From: UBA10103 sp964437185
GTDB taxonomy: Bacteria > Patescibacteriota > Minisyncoccia > Phycocordibacterales > UBA2100
NCBI GenBank assembly: GCA_964437185.1
Contig: CAYTFU010000004.1
Span: forward strand, 13,455-77,454
Direction of reading: 5' to 3'
Length of the DNA: 64,000 bases
Shown here: positions 8,719 through 17,090 of the stretch, in pieces
Layout: each line of letters begins with the position of its first letter
How positions within the stretch are numbered: the first letter of the stretch is position 1
Program-made: the position numbers and the translations under genes
The notes under the pieces: generated by a model
What the model was told of the DNA's origin: nothing
What the model saw: the letters and a program-made list of their open reading frames with translations, nothing else
Databases searched by the model: none

Positions 8719-11700
8719 TTAGTTTTGTGAACCTCCTTTAAATTCGATGTCGATACCGAGCCCGCGCAAATGCCTGACCAAGACATTGAAGGTGGCTGGT
8801 GTGTTGGACTCCTGAATACGCTGACCAGAAACGATCGCGTCAAATGCTGCGCTGCGGCCCAAGATGTCGTCTGACTTGATCGTAAGGATCTCTCGCAGGG
8901 AGTACGCGGCGCCGTAGCCGAGGAACGCCCAGACTTCCATTTCTCCGACGCGCTGACCGCCGTTTTGCGCCTTTCCGCCGAGTGGCTGCTGCGTCGTGAG
9001 CGAGTACGGCCCGATTGAGCGCATGTGGATCTTGTCTTCCACCATGTGATGAAGCTTCAGCATGTACATGACGCCAACCGAGACCGGCTGCGCAAACGCT
9101 TCGCCAGTGCGACCGTCGAAGAGCACTCGTTTGCCGTCTTCGCGAACGCCGGCTTCTTTAAGCTCGCTGCGAATTTCTTCTTCAGTTGCGCCTGCAAATG
9201 ATGGGACGATCGCCTGATAGCCGAGCATGTCGGCCGCAAGGCCCAAGTGCAATTCGAGGATCTGGCCGAGGTTCATACGCGAGGGGACTCCAAGCGGCGT
9301 GAGGATGATGTCTACTGGATTTCCATCCTGATCAAATGGCATGTCTTCCTCAGGAAGAATCCTCGAGATGACGCCTTTGTTACCGTGACGGCCCGCGAGC
9401 TTGTCGCCAACCGAGACCGTGCGCAACTGCGCAACTTCAATGTGTACGCGCTTGATGACGCCGCTCTCGAGCTGGTCGCCTGTCTCTCGCGAAAACACCT
9501 TCACACCAATCACGCGACCACGCTTTCCGCCTTCCATGCGCAAAGAAGTGTCCTTCACATCCTTCGCCTTCTCACCGAAAATTGCGTGGAGGAGGCGCTC
9601 TTCCGGCGTCAGTTGCGTCTCTCCTTTTGGAGTCACTTTGCCGACGAGAATATCGCCCGAGCGCACTTCGGCGCCGATGCGAATCACTCCGTCTTCATCG
9701 AGGTTGCGGAGTTTAAACTCCGAAACGTTCGGGATGTCGTGTGTTGTGACCTCTGCTCCGAGTTTTGTGTCGCGAACGACGCAGATGAATTCCTCCATGT
9801 GAATCGAGGTGAAGCGAGCTTCTTTTGCGAGTTTTTCTGAAATAACGATCGCGTCTTCGTAATTGGCACCAAACCATGGCAAGAATGCGACGCGCACGTT
9901 TTGGCCAATAGCGAGCTGTCCGCCGACCGAGGTCGACGTGTCAGCGAGTACCGTGCCCTTCTTCACAGAGTCACCAACCGAGATGAGGGGTCGCTGATGG
10001 AACGAGGTGAAGCCGTTGGTTCGAGAGAAATTGACAAGCGGGTACTCCTTGGTCTTCCCATCAGAATTTTTGACCTTAATCATTCGCGCGTCGCCAAACG
10101 TCACTTCGCCTGCTTCCTCCGCGATGACGAGTCGGCCAGAGTCGCGCGCTGCTGCGGCCTCCACGCCAGTACCCACGACAGGTGCTTCTGGCACCACGAG
10201 CGGTACCGCCTGCTTTTGCATGTTTGAACCCATGAGCGCGCGGTTTGCATCGTCGTTCTCGACAAACGGAATGAGCGACGTCGCAACGGAGAATGGTTGG
10301 TTGGTCGCAACCTCCATAAAATCCACGTGCTCGCGCTTCACGAGCGTCGGATTACCCTCCTTTCGAACCTCCGCCATTTTGACGGTTATGAGGCCTGAGT
10401 CATCGCGCGGAGTCGCTGCGTGCGCAATTGCGTATTGCTCTTCTTCGAGTGCATTGAGGTACACAATTTCCTTCGTAATGACTCCTTTTTCTACCTTTGC
10501 ATATGGGGTCTCGATAATGCCGAATTCGTTGGGCCTTGCATAGAGCGACATGTGCAACACGAGACCGATGTTCTTTCCTTCCGGCGTGTGGATGGGGCAG
10601 ACGCGACCGTAGTGGGAAGAGTGCACGTCGCGCACCTCGAGGCCTGCGCGCTCTGATGTAAGACCACCGCGTCCGAGAGTTGAGAGGGTACGGAGGTGTT
10701 CGATTTCGTCCAGCGTGTTGTACTGTTGCATGAGCTGCGAGAGCTGGTCCGTGGTGAAGAATTCTCGGATTGCAGCCTGGAACGGTCGCGGATTGACGAG
10801 CGACACGGGATTTGTGGTCTCCGCATCTACCATCGCCATGCGATCCTGGATGTTGCGCTTCATGCGCGAGAGTCCCACGCGCATACGACCTTCGAGAAGT
10901 TCGCCCGCAAAACGGACGCGACGAAAACCAAGGTGGTCGATGTCGTCTGACTGAGCTGATGGATTTGCGTTCATTTCTGCGATGTTCGTGATGATGCGAA
11001 CGACGTCGGAAAGTGTGAGCGTGGCATTGGAGAGATCTTTTTCAGATGTACCGAGGCCAAAGCGGCGATTGAAGTGGAATCGGCCAACGCGAGAAAAATC
11101 GTATCGCTCAGCTGAAAGAATCGATTCTACATGCGCGCGTGCGGATTCAGGCGTCGCAATATCGCCATCGCGAAGCCGGCGATAGATTTCGACAAACGCT
11201 TCTTCGGGAGTGTGCGCATGATCGTGCGCGAGCGTCGCCTTGATAGCCTCTACAGCGAGCGGTGAACTAGAAAATTTACCGAGAACGTCCTTCTCAGATG
11301 CGAGTCCGAGGACGCGCAAAAGCGAGGTGACGGGGAAGCGGCGCTTCCGATCAATCTTTACGTAGATACCACCATCCGCATCGGATTCGATCTCAATCCA
11401 CACCCCGCGTGCCGGAATGATTTTGGCAGCAAAGTAATTTTTTCCTTTGTAGGGGACTGATTCGAAGAAAACTCCGTACGAGCGAGCGAGCTGCGGCACT
11501 ACGATGCGCTCGACGCCGTTGATGATGAAGGTGCCGTGCGGAGTCATCCATGGAAAATCCGCAAGAAAAATCTCTTGCTCCTTCTCTTCGCCCGTCGTCT
11601 TGTTCTTGAGGCGCACGACCATCGAAAGCGGAGATTCGTAGGTGCGCATCGCACGCTTCGCGTAGTACTCGTCCCATCGCAACTCGCCAAATGCAAACTT

Positions 11701-11895
11701 CACGAGCTTCAACTCAAACTTCTTGCCGGAGTGGTCGGTGATTGGAGAAAATTCTTTAAAAACGCGCTCTGCGCCTGTCTCCACGAAATCTCGAAACGAT
11801 GCGATCTGAGCCTCGACGAGACTCGGAAACTTCACGAGCGGCTCGCGAAACTTCCCAAAATACTTCTGCGGACGAACTGCGCGTGTTTTTGCCAT
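8719..11895 (-). CDS. rpoB: DNA-directed RNA polymerase subunit beta
   Basis: 1058 aa, shorter than E. coli RpoB (1342 aa). Forms half of the catalytic cleft and the rifampicin pocket. Visible landmarks are the protrusion/lobe segment FPWMTPHGTFIINGVERIVV (about 105-125), the Rif region including QYNTLDEIEHLRTLSTLGRG and YGRVCPIHTPEGKNIGL, GDKLAGRHGNKGVIS, and the C-terminal clamp sequence AQNGGQRVGEMEVWAFLGYG. Expressed from a strong promoter about 130 nt upstream with a structured leader, then co-transcribed with rpoC. The short length suggests reduced dispensable insertions. Confidence 0.98.
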   Translation of the reverse strand: MAKTRAVRPQKYFGKFREPLVKFPSLVEAQIASFRDFVETGAERVFKEFSPITDHSGKKFELKLVKFAFGELRWDEYYAKRAMRTYESPLSMVVRLKNKTTGEEKEQEIFLADFPWMTPHGTFIINGVERIVVPQLARSYGVFFESVPYKGKNYFAAKIIPARGVWIEIESDADGGIYVKIDRKRRFPVTSLLRVLGLASEKDVLGKFSSSPLAVEAIKATLAHDHAHTPEEAFVEIYRRLRDGDIATPESARAHVESILSAERYDFSRVGRFHFNRRFGLGTSEKDLSNATLTLSDVVRIITNIAEMNANPSAQSDDIDHLGFRRVRFAGELLEGRMRVGLSRMKRNIQDRMAMVDAETTNPVSLVNPRPFQAAIREFFTTDQLSQLMQQYNTLDEIEHLRTLSTLGRGGLTSERAGLEVRDVHSSHYGRVCPIHTPEGKNIGLVLHMSLYARPNEFGIIETPYAKVEKGVITKEIVYLNALEEEQYAIAHAATPRDDSGLITVKMAEVRKEGNPTLVKREHVDFMEVATNQPFSVATSLIPFVENDDANRALMGSNMQKQAVPLVVPEAPVVGTGVEAAAARDSGRLVIAEEAGEVTFGDARMIKVKNSDGKTKEYPLVNFSRTNGFTSFHQRPLISVGDSVKKGTVLADTSTSVGGQLAIGQNVRVAFLPWFGANYEDAIVISEKLAKEARFTSIHMEEFICVVRDTKLGAEVTTHDIPNVSEFKLRNLDEDGVIRIGAEVRSGDILVGKVTPKGETQLTPEERLLHAIFGEKAKDVKDTSLRMEGGKRGRVIGVKVFSRETGDQLESGVIKRVHIEVAQLRTVSVGDKLAGRHGNKGVISRILPEEDMPFDQDGNPVDIILTPLGVPSRMNLGQILELHLGLAADMLGYQAIVPSFAGATEEEIRSELKEAGVREDGKRVLFDGRTGEAFAQPVSVGVMYMLKLHHMVEDKIHMRSIGPYSLTTQQPLGGKAQNGGQRVGEMEVWAFLGYGAAYSLREILTIKSDDILGRSAAFDAIVSGQRIQESNTPATFNVLVRHLRGLGIDIEFKGGSQN

Positions 11896-12024
11896 ACAAC
11901 AAGATTTCCATGCGGCGCTCGAGTCGCCGTAGGTAAGAATGTTATTAAATTTTTACTAAAAGGCTTCCCCGCTAAACCTTTTACTAAAAGCGCAGCCAGA
12001 ACTCAATCGGCTCGTAGCAAATGT
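11896..12024 (-). other. 5' leader of rpoB with repeated CTTTTAGTAAAA
   Basis: About 130 nt between the predicted start site and rpoB. It holds two direct copies of CTTTTAGTAAAA separated by GGTTTAGCGGGGAAGC; the inner AAAAGG/CCTTTT parts can pair, and a GGCG/CGCC hairpin follows nearer the gene. This is unusual here because most core genes appear leaderless. No known leader family (for example the L10 leader) is recognised. Confidence 0.45.
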
Positions 12025-12030
12025 CGCGCG

Positions 12031-12058
12031 ATTGTATCACCTTCTCCCTTCCGGTCAA
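12031..12058 (-). promoter_or_regulatory. rpoBC promoter (TTGACC-N16-TACAAT)
   Basis: Minus-strand -35 TTGACC (12053-12058), 16-nt spacer ending TGA, and -10 TACAAT (12031-12036): a near-consensus sigma-70 promoter with extended -10. The GTCAA/TTGAC dyad overlaps the -35 box, and a DnaA-box-like TTATCCACA occurs just upstream at 12068-12076. Confidence 0.7.
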
Positions 12059-12096
12059 CCTTGACACTTATCCACATCCGTGGTCTATTCGCAAAT

Positions 12097-12759
12097 CTAA
12101 GACCTCGGGCGATTCTCCCCTCCCCGCTTCCCCCTTTTCCATTCATCTATCTTTGCGTGGTTACCACTGAGGAGCACCTCTGGAACTTTGTATTTTTTCT
12201 TTTTCCATACAAGCACCTCAGGTCGCGTGTAGACTTCGGGGCTCGACACGCGTGAAGCTTCAAGAGATTCTGATTTGCCCAAAACTCCTGTCACAAATCG
12301 CGAGATTGCATCAATCATCGTAGCAGCCGGCAGCTCCCCTCCCGTGAGGACGAACGGCCCCACAGTCACCTTCTTTGCTTTCAATATTTTTTGCACACGC
12401 GCGTCAATTCCCTCGTAATGCCCACAGATAAATATGACGTCTTTCTTTTTTGAAAGTTTCTGAGCCATCGGTTCGTCAAACTGCTCGCCGTCGGTCGCAA
12501 AGAAAATAATTTCAACTCCTCTTTTCTTGCCTATGGCTTTTTGCACCGCACGCAGTATCGCGTCTGGTTCGAGCACCATGCCCGGCCCTCCCCCATACGG
12601 TCTCCGATCCACGCGGCCATACTTGTCGCGAGTAAATTTCTTCGGATCGTAGTAAGAAATCTTTATCTTTCTAGCTTCCTGCGCACGTCCCAAAATAGAC
12701 GCATTGAGATACGGCTCAATGGATTCGGGAAACAACGAAACGATGTGAAAATGAATCAT
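12097..12759 (-). CDS. trmD: tRNA (guanine-N1)-methyltransferase TrmD
   Basis: 220 aa. SPOUT-class methylase making m1G37 in tRNA, which prevents +1 frameshifting. The N-terminal IHFHIVSLFPESIEPYL and the YGGGPGMVLEPD loop are family hallmarks. The trefoil-knot SAM site is ICGHYEGIDARV (about residues 109-120) followed by GPFVLTGGELPAATMID. The catalytic Asp and Arg of the C-terminal half are in the SSPEVYTRPEVL region. It belongs to the rpsP-khpA-trmD order, but rimM and rplS are absent here. A large hairpin element separates it from khpA. Confidence 0.95.
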   Translation of the reverse strand: MIHFHIVSLFPESIEPYLNASILGRAQEARKIKISYYDPKKFTRDKYGRVDRRPYGGGPGMVLEPDAILRAVQKAIGKKRGVEIIFFATDGEQFDEPMAQKLSKKKDVIFICGHYEGIDARVQKILKAKKVTVGPFVLTGGELPAATMIDAISRFVTGVLGKSESLEASRVSSPEVYTRPEVLVWKKKKYKVPEVLLSGNHAKIDEWKRGKRGGENRPRS

Positions 12760-12787
12760 GCGTTCTATCCCAACCTCCAGCGAGCGC

Positions 12788-12877
12788 AGGTCGACACTTT
12801 CGGAAACTCCGCAGAGCTTGGCTCGAGGATTGAGCGATTTTTAGCAAAAAAATCGCGTTTTCCGAAAGTGTCGGCCT
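12788..12877 (-). repeat. Long-stem hairpin element, copy 1
   Basis: Inverted arms of 15 bp (12792-12806 and 12859-12873; CGACACTTTCGGAAA) enclose GAGGATTGAG and an apical hairpin GCGATTTTT/AAAAATCGC built on TTTTTAGCAAAAAA. It starts about 11 nt after the khpA stop on the minus strand. A second copy at 17563-17703 has the same plan but different, still perfectly paired arms. It could be a terminator/processing structure, a structured RNA or a MITE-like repeat. Confidence 0.6.
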
Positions 12878-12887
12878 ACCGAGCCAC

Positions 12888-13271
12888 TTACTCTCCCTTC
12901 AGATCCTTAATGACGTCGTCGACGGTCGTATCGCGAACGTACGGCTCAGACGGCCTTTCGTATGAATCGTTTGAGGATCGGCTTTCGGAAGCTCCCCGCG
13001 TACCCCGTTCACCCCCTCTCTCGCTCCCCTCCGGTTCTTCAATCTTCAGATTCACCCGCGCATCGTGCTTCATGCCAACGACTCTCAACACCGTACGAAT
13101 CGCCTTCGCGGTAGCGCCGGAGCGGCCAATCACCTTTCCCATGTCATTTTGATTTACCGACAGCGTAAGGAGTACGCCCATCTCATCGACGGTTCGCGTG
13201 ATCTTCACGTCGTCTGGATTATCAACGAGCGCCTTCACTACATATTCGAGAAACTGTTGATCTTGTTCCAT
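12888..13271 (-). CDS. khpA: KH-domain RNA-binding protein KhpA
   Basis: 127 aa. Single type-II KH domain protein that binds RNA, usually as a KhpA/KhpB complex affecting cell division and envelope mRNAs. The KH core is MGVLLTLSVNQNDMGKVIGR with the GKVIGRSG (GxxG) nucleic-acid loop at about residues 45-52, then SGATAKAIRTVLRVV. KhpA is normally about 75-80 aa; this one carries a 45-residue Arg/Ser/Glu-rich disordered tail. It is placed between rpsP and trmD as in many bacteria. An extended -10 TGGTATACT (13303-13311) lies upstream, giving about a 25-nt leader. Confidence 0.9.
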   Translation of the reverse strand: MEQDQQFLEYVVKALVDNPDDVKITRTVDEMGVLLTLSVNQNDMGKVIGRSGATAKAIRTVLRVVGMKHDARVNLKIEEPEGSERGGERGTRGASESRSSNDSYERPSEPYVRDTTVDDVIKDLKGE

Positions 13272-13302
13272 ACATTTCCGACTACCTGTTAATCAGGAGT
13301 TT

Positions 13303-13311
13303 AGTATACCA
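13303..13311 (-). promoter_or_regulatory. Internal promoter before khpA
   Basis: Minus-strand TGGTATACT extended -10 in the 43-nt rpsP-khpA gap. The predicted leader is about 25 nt. Confidence 0.5.
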
Positions 13312-13314
13312 GCT

Positions 13315-13677
13315 TTATGCGGCTGCGGGGGTTTCCGCGACAACTTCGGGAGTTGCCTCTGGCGCGGGTGTCGCAGCGACCGCTGCTGGCTCCTCGACTT
13401 TTGGAGCGACAAACTTCGGGAGGACGTTGATCTTCTTTGCATTCAAATGACCCTGCGAGACGAGCATGTTATGCACGGTGTCTGACGGCTGCGCGCCTAC
13501 CGAAATCCAGTATTTCACTCGATCGGCATTGAGCGTGCGCTCCTTGGTCTTCGGATTATACGTGCCCACCTTCTCAACAAATTTGCCGGCCTTCGGGCTC
13601 GCTGTGTGTTCGACGACGACAATACGATACGACGGGCTGTTGATGCGGCCAGTCCTCTGCATTCGGATTTTCAACAT
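13315..13677 (-). CDS. rpsP: 30S ribosomal protein bS16
   Basis: 120 aa. Small-subunit protein needed for 30S assembly. The core matches bS16: MLKIRMQRTGRINSPSYRIV (residues 1-20), GKFVEKVGTYNPKTKE, NADRVKYWISVGAQPSDTV and VHNMLVSQGHL. Residues about 90-120 are an Ala/Pro/Glu-rich tail beyond the usual 80-90 aa length. ATG 13677 is chosen from the conserved N-terminus; an in-frame GTG at 13689 would place the start directly against a TGGTACAGT -10-like box, so ATG with a leader of only a few nucleotides is more likely. Confidence 0.95.
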   Translation of the reverse strand: MLKIRMQRTGRINSPSYRIVVVEHTASPKAGKFVEKVGTYNPKTKERTLNADRVKYWISVGAQPSDTVHNMLVSQGHLNAKKINVLPKFVAPKVEEPAAVAATPAPEATPEVVAETPAAA

Positions 13678-13704
13678 AAGTCGCAGCACTGTACCAGATT
13701 TGCT

Positions 13705-15918
13705 CTATTTCGCAACTCTCGTCGCTTCTTCGAGCTTTACCGAGAGCAGCTTCGACACCCCATCCTGCCCCATGGTCACCCCGTAGAGCTCCCCTGCCGC
13801 AGACATGGTGGCGCGGTTGTGTGTAATCACGATGAGCTGCGATTTCTTGCCCAGCTCCTCGATCATATCAGCGTAGCGCTTACTATTGGCCTCGTCGAGC
13901 GCAGCGTCAGTTTCGTCGAGAATAATGAAAGGTGGCGGATTGACCTGCGACATAGAAAAAATGAGTGCGATCGAGGTGAGTGCGCGTTCGCCACCTGAGA
14001 GCACCTCCAAACCACGAATTTTTTTGCGCGGAAGCGCGACGTCTATAGAAAGCCCTGCGTACAATTCTTCCTCTTCGGGAATTTCATCGATATCACTGTC
14101 GCCATCGTCAGAAAAATTTGATTTTGCCGCGCGTCGGGGAACCTCCACATAGAGCTTCGCATGACCCCCGCTGAAGAGCTTAGTGAAAAAGTGCTGCAAG
14201 GCTTCGTTGATGTGTTTGAGACCTTCGGTAAAACGCGAATCAATCGTCTTTTCAAGCTCGGCGATGATGTCTTTGAGCTTCATTGCGGTCGCTTCAAGAT
14301 CCACTAGCTCCTTTGCGAGAAATTCTTCTCGCTCTTTCGTTTGTTTAAATTCACGGATGACCGCATCGCCACTACCCACACCAGATTCTTCAATCTTGAT
14401 TTTCAAGCGCTCGATCTCGCGCCTTCGTTTCTCCTGTTTCGGACGATCTTCCGGCATGAGAGAACCCTCAGGTATTTCGGCGCGCTCCCACCCATGCACC
14501 GCAGCACCGATGAGTGCAATTCCCTCGCGTACCTCCTCCTCGAATCGCTGTCGGAGGCCCGCAAGATTCTCTCGAGCGGCAAGTGCAACATTGAGCTTAC
14601 CCTGCGCTTCACGCACATCCGCTTCGAGCGCGACCGACTCGCGCTCTGCCGCAAACGACGCATCGCGCGCCTCGATCACCTCCCTGCGCGCGGCCTCCGC
14701 CTCAGTGGCGAGGCGCGCCGCCTCCTCCTCCGTCCGTTTCAAATTCGCGCCGAGCGTTTCCACTTGTCGCCTCACCTCCTCATGCGTCTCTGGTGCTGCC
14801 CCCGAAAGTCCCTCGACAAATGATTTTATCTGCATGCGAAGCATCCCCAGCAATCGCCGCACTTCCGACATATCGTCCTTCACCGAAGCCTCTTCGAGCG
14901 CATCGCTCAACTCGCGCGCAAATTGCCGCACATGAGGCACCGCGACCATCTGCTCCACGGTCACGGTATTTGCTCCAAGCGCGCCCTCAGCGCGCCCAAG
15001 CTCGCGCGCGATCTCTTCGTGCCGTCTACGAACGCCGCTGAGTTTTTCTTCAATAACCCTCACCGACTGCTCAAGTGAGCCGACCGCAGAGCCTCCCCCA
15101 CCCACGCGCGCTCGCTGCGCTTCGCGCATGCGTTCGGTCAAATCCTTCAATTCCTTTTCATGCGCGCGCGCCTCTTCCAAGAGGCGCGCATTCTCTTGCG
15201 TGATCCAGGCGTTTTCGCGCGCGAGGTACTCACCGAGCTTATGCGCAAGCTCTTCTTTCATCTCGCGCGCTTTTTCGATTTTCTCCACCTGCGTCCGCAA
15301 AAAATTAATGTGCGGAGCAAGCTCGCGCCTGAGCGACTTCGTCTTATCAATATTGACCGCCGTCTCCTCAAGCTTTCGCTCGCTCTCCGCCTTTTTGTGT
15401 TGGTACAATTTAAGCCCGAGCGCATCCTCCACCATTTCACGCCGCTCCCGCGGCGACGCATTGAGTATTCTATCCGCCTCCCCCTGAGAAATAATTTGAT
15501 ACCCGGAACCGCCAATGTTCGCACCCGCAAGGAGTCGAATCACATCTTTAAGCCGCACCTGCGTGCCATTAAGCAAGTACTCATTCTGTCCATCGCGGTA
15601 CACCACCCGCTCCACCACGACCTCATTAAAATCAAGATCGAGCAGTTTCTTCGAATTATCAAACACGACCTTCACCGCCGCCCTGTTCATCTTCGGAAGC
15701 GCGGGCGAGCCACCCCAAATCAGATCCTCACCTTTCTTCGAGCGCATCGATTTCATCGACTGCTCTCCGAGAACGAAGCGAAATCCTTCCGCCACATTCG
15801 ACTTTCCGCTACCATTCGGCCCCACGATCGCCGCAATCGGACTGTCAAAAACGAGCGCCGTCTTTTTGCCAAACGACTTAAACCCCGCGAGTTCGATAGA
15901 TTTCAAACTAAGAAACAT
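13705..15918 (-). CDS. smc: Short SMC-type chromosome segregation ATPase
   Basis: 737 aa. The head domains are complete: Walker A GPNGSGKSN (about residues 32-40), Q-loop region LGEQSMKSMRSKKGEDLIW, signature LSGGERALTS, Walker B FIILDETDAALD and H-loop VITHNRATMS. Bacterial SMC is usually about 1150-1200 aa. Here the intervening coiled coil is only about 450 residues, and no clear hinge with conserved glycines is visible around residues 330-400. It therefore loads or dimerises differently, or is an SMC-like paralogue. ATG 15918 follows an extended -10 TGGTACAAT by 8 nt (near-leaderless). Confidence 0.88.
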   Translation of the reverse strand: MFLSLKSIELAGFKSFGKKTALVFDSPIAAIVGPNGSGKSNVAEGFRFVLGEQSMKSMRSKKGEDLIWGGSPALPKMNRAAVKVVFDNSKKLLDLDFNEVVVERVVYRDGQNEYLLNGTQVRLKDVIRLLAGANIGGSGYQIISQGEADRILNASPRERREMVEDALGLKLYQHKKAESERKLEETAVNIDKTKSLRRELAPHINFLRTQVEKIEKAREMKEELAHKLGEYLARENAWITQENARLLEEARAHEKELKDLTERMREAQRARVGGGGSAVGSLEQSVRVIEEKLSGVRRRHEEIARELGRAEGALGANTVTVEQMVAVPHVRQFARELSDALEEASVKDDMSEVRRLLGMLRMQIKSFVEGLSGAAPETHEEVRRQVETLGANLKRTEEEAARLATEAEAARREVIEARDASFAAERESVALEADVREAQGKLNVALAARENLAGLRQRFEEEVREGIALIGAAVHGWERAEIPEGSLMPEDRPKQEKRRREIERLKIKIEESGVGSGDAVIREFKQTKEREEFLAKELVDLEATAMKLKDIIAELEKTIDSRFTEGLKHINEALQHFFTKLFSGGHAKLYVEVPRRAAKSNFSDDGDSDIDEIPEEEELYAGLSIDVALPRKKIRGLEVLSGGERALTSIALIFSMSQVNPPPFIILDETDAALDEANSKRYADMIEELGKKSQLIVITHNRATMSAAGELYGVTMGQDGVSKLLSVKLEEATRVAK

Positions 15919-15999
15919 TGGTATGTATTGTACCAAAGTAAAAACGTAATCGACGGGCCCCAATCTTGGAACCCGCCGACTTATTCAAATCGTCTCGGT

Positions 16000-16161
16000 T
16001 CAACCAAAGACGGCCGCGGCAACCGCGAATAGCAAGGTGACCACCCCGACGCACGGAAGCGGTCCCGTTATTCCCTTCGCGCCGAGATAGCCCCAGCGCG
16101 ATGACTGGTTTCCGGTCTGCCTGGCATCAGGCAAGTAGGTGAAATTACTGCTGTCCCCCAT
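16000..16161 (-). CDS. Small hydrophobic-tail protein with strong Shine-Dalgarno (unknown)
   Basis: 53 aa, not a recognised family. The N-terminal half is polar (MGDSSNFTYLPDARQTGNQ, then SSRWGYLGAKG), and the C-terminal 17 residues form one hydrophobic segment (CVGVVTLLFAVAAAVFG), so a tail-anchored membrane protein is likely. The start is supported by GGAGG 5 nt before ATG, unlike the SD-less genes around it, and the codon use is GC-rich. It sits next to the REP-flanked transposase. It resembles the other small SD-bearing envelope genes at 33.8-36.8 kb in style, not in sequence. Confidence 0.55.
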   Translation of the reverse strand: MGDSSNFTYLPDARQTGNQSSRWGYLGAKGITGPLPCVGVVTLLFAVAAAVFG

Positions 16162-16267
16162 CGCGTCCTCCCATGGAGTTTCAGGACCATGAACGGCTGT
16201 CCCACATCCACTATGCCCCGCGAACTCTCTCTCTGCAACCTTTTCCGTCTAGCCAACATGTCCCCCG

Positions 16268-16290
16268 CCGATGAGGTTTAACCTCATCGG
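16268..16290. repeat. REP-like palindrome, left copy
   Basis: 11-bp arms CCGATGAGGTT / AACCTCATCGG around a single T. An identical copy sits at the 3' end of the transposase gene. Confidence 0.8.
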
Positions 16291-16293
16291 TTT

Positions 16294-16302
16294 TGATATA
16301 AT
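16294..16302 (+). promoter_or_regulatory. Transposase promoter (extended -10)
   Basis: TGATATAAT (hexamer 16297-16302), directly after the REP palindrome and 13 nt before the ATG. Confidence 0.6.
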
Positions 16303-16315
16303 TTCCGCATTCCCT

Positions 16316-16999
16316 ATGGCCAACAGAAAACCCATCGAGGTTGGAGAATGGTATCACTGCTACAATCGCGGGGTCGACAAGAGACGCGTATTTCAAAACT
16401 CGCGCGACTACGAACGAATGCTTGGGTTAATGTTTCTCGCGAAGCACTCCCTCCCGGTTAGGTTGTTCAGTATCGAAGACGCACTTTTCGCCCGTGCAAT
16501 GGAGAGCAAAACGTCAAAAAAGGTTGGGGCGCCCATCGTTGAAATCGGTGCGTACGCCCTCATGCCCAATCATATACACTTTGTAATGAGGGAGATCGTG
16601 GAAGGTGGAATTTCGCTCTTCATGCAAAAAGTATTCACTGGATACACCATGTATTTCAACGTGAAAAGCAACCGCTCAGGTGCACTTTTTTCTGGAACCT
16701 TTAAGTCCATACATGTTGTGGACGATAGATACATGAAGCATCTGATTTCGTACGTGCATATGAATCCAGGAGAACTGTTCCAGCCGGGCTGGAAAACAAG
16801 CGGGTGTGACGTTTCGAAAATGGAAAAAGATTTGCGAACCTATCGATATTCCAGTTTGCAGGACTTCGCGGGAATTAAGCGGATCGAGAATACGCTCATC
16901 GATAATTCTATTTATTCGCTCTACGAAAAATTGCCGTCGATCCAAAGTATGCTTGGCGACGCACAAATGTTCGAAACATTGCACAGTGAAAACCGATGA
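16316..16999 (+). CDS. REP-associated tyrosine transposase (Y1_Tnp, RAYT)
   Basis: 227 aa. HUH-type single-strand transposase of the IS200/IS605-related RAYT family, which handles REP hairpins. Visible: GEWYHCYNRGVDKRRVF at the N-terminus, the HUH pair in MPNHIHFVM (about residues 84-92), and a helix with candidate catalytic Tyr in KVFTGYTMYFN, then SGTFKSIHVVDDRYMKHLIS and YVHMNPG. The TGA stop lies inside the right palindrome, and an identical palindrome precedes the promoter, so gene plus two REP copies forms one unit. It appears intact. The ATG follows an extended -10 with a leader of about 7 nt. Confidence 0.92.
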   Translation: MANRKPIEVGEWYHCYNRGVDKRRVFQNSRDYERMLGLMFLAKHSLPVRLFSIEDALFARAMESKTSKKVGAPIVEIGAYALMPNHIHFVMREIVEGGISLFMQKVFTGYTMYFNVKSNRSGALFSGTFKSIHVVDDRYMKHLISYVHMNPGELFQPGWKTSGCDVSKMEKDLRTYRYSSLQDFAGIKRIENTLIDNSIYSLYEKLPSIQSMLGDAQMFETLHSENR

Positions 17000-17018
17000 G
17001 GTTTAACCTCATCGGTTT
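16990..17018. repeat. REP-like palindrome, right copy
   Basis: Same 23-nt core as the left copy (16993-17015), extended by AAA/TTT to 14-bp arms. It contains the transposase stop codon. Confidence 0.8.
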
Positions 17019-17029
17019 GGAAAAGCGAA

Positions 17030-17058
17030 GCCCCCGGACCAATAGTCTGGCCGGGGGC
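17030..17058 (-). terminator. Terminator of the 17.1-17.4 kb gene
   Basis: 8-bp stem GCCCCCGG/CCGGGGGC with additional inner CCA/TGG pairs, followed on the minus strand by TTCGCTTTTCC. It lies about 30 nt after that gene's stop. Confidence 0.6.
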
Positions 17059-17090
17059 ATTGCGATCCGAGGAAGTCCATGTGGGGACGC

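Noticed and set aside
5000..11700. Several open frames antisense to rpoC and rpoB
   Set aside because: They follow the codon-position bias of the sense genes, have no starts with promoters, and encode no recognisable domains.
12068..12076. Replication origin marked by TTATCCACA
   Set aside because: Only one DnaA-box match, within a promoter region, with no dnaA, dnaN or box cluster nearby.
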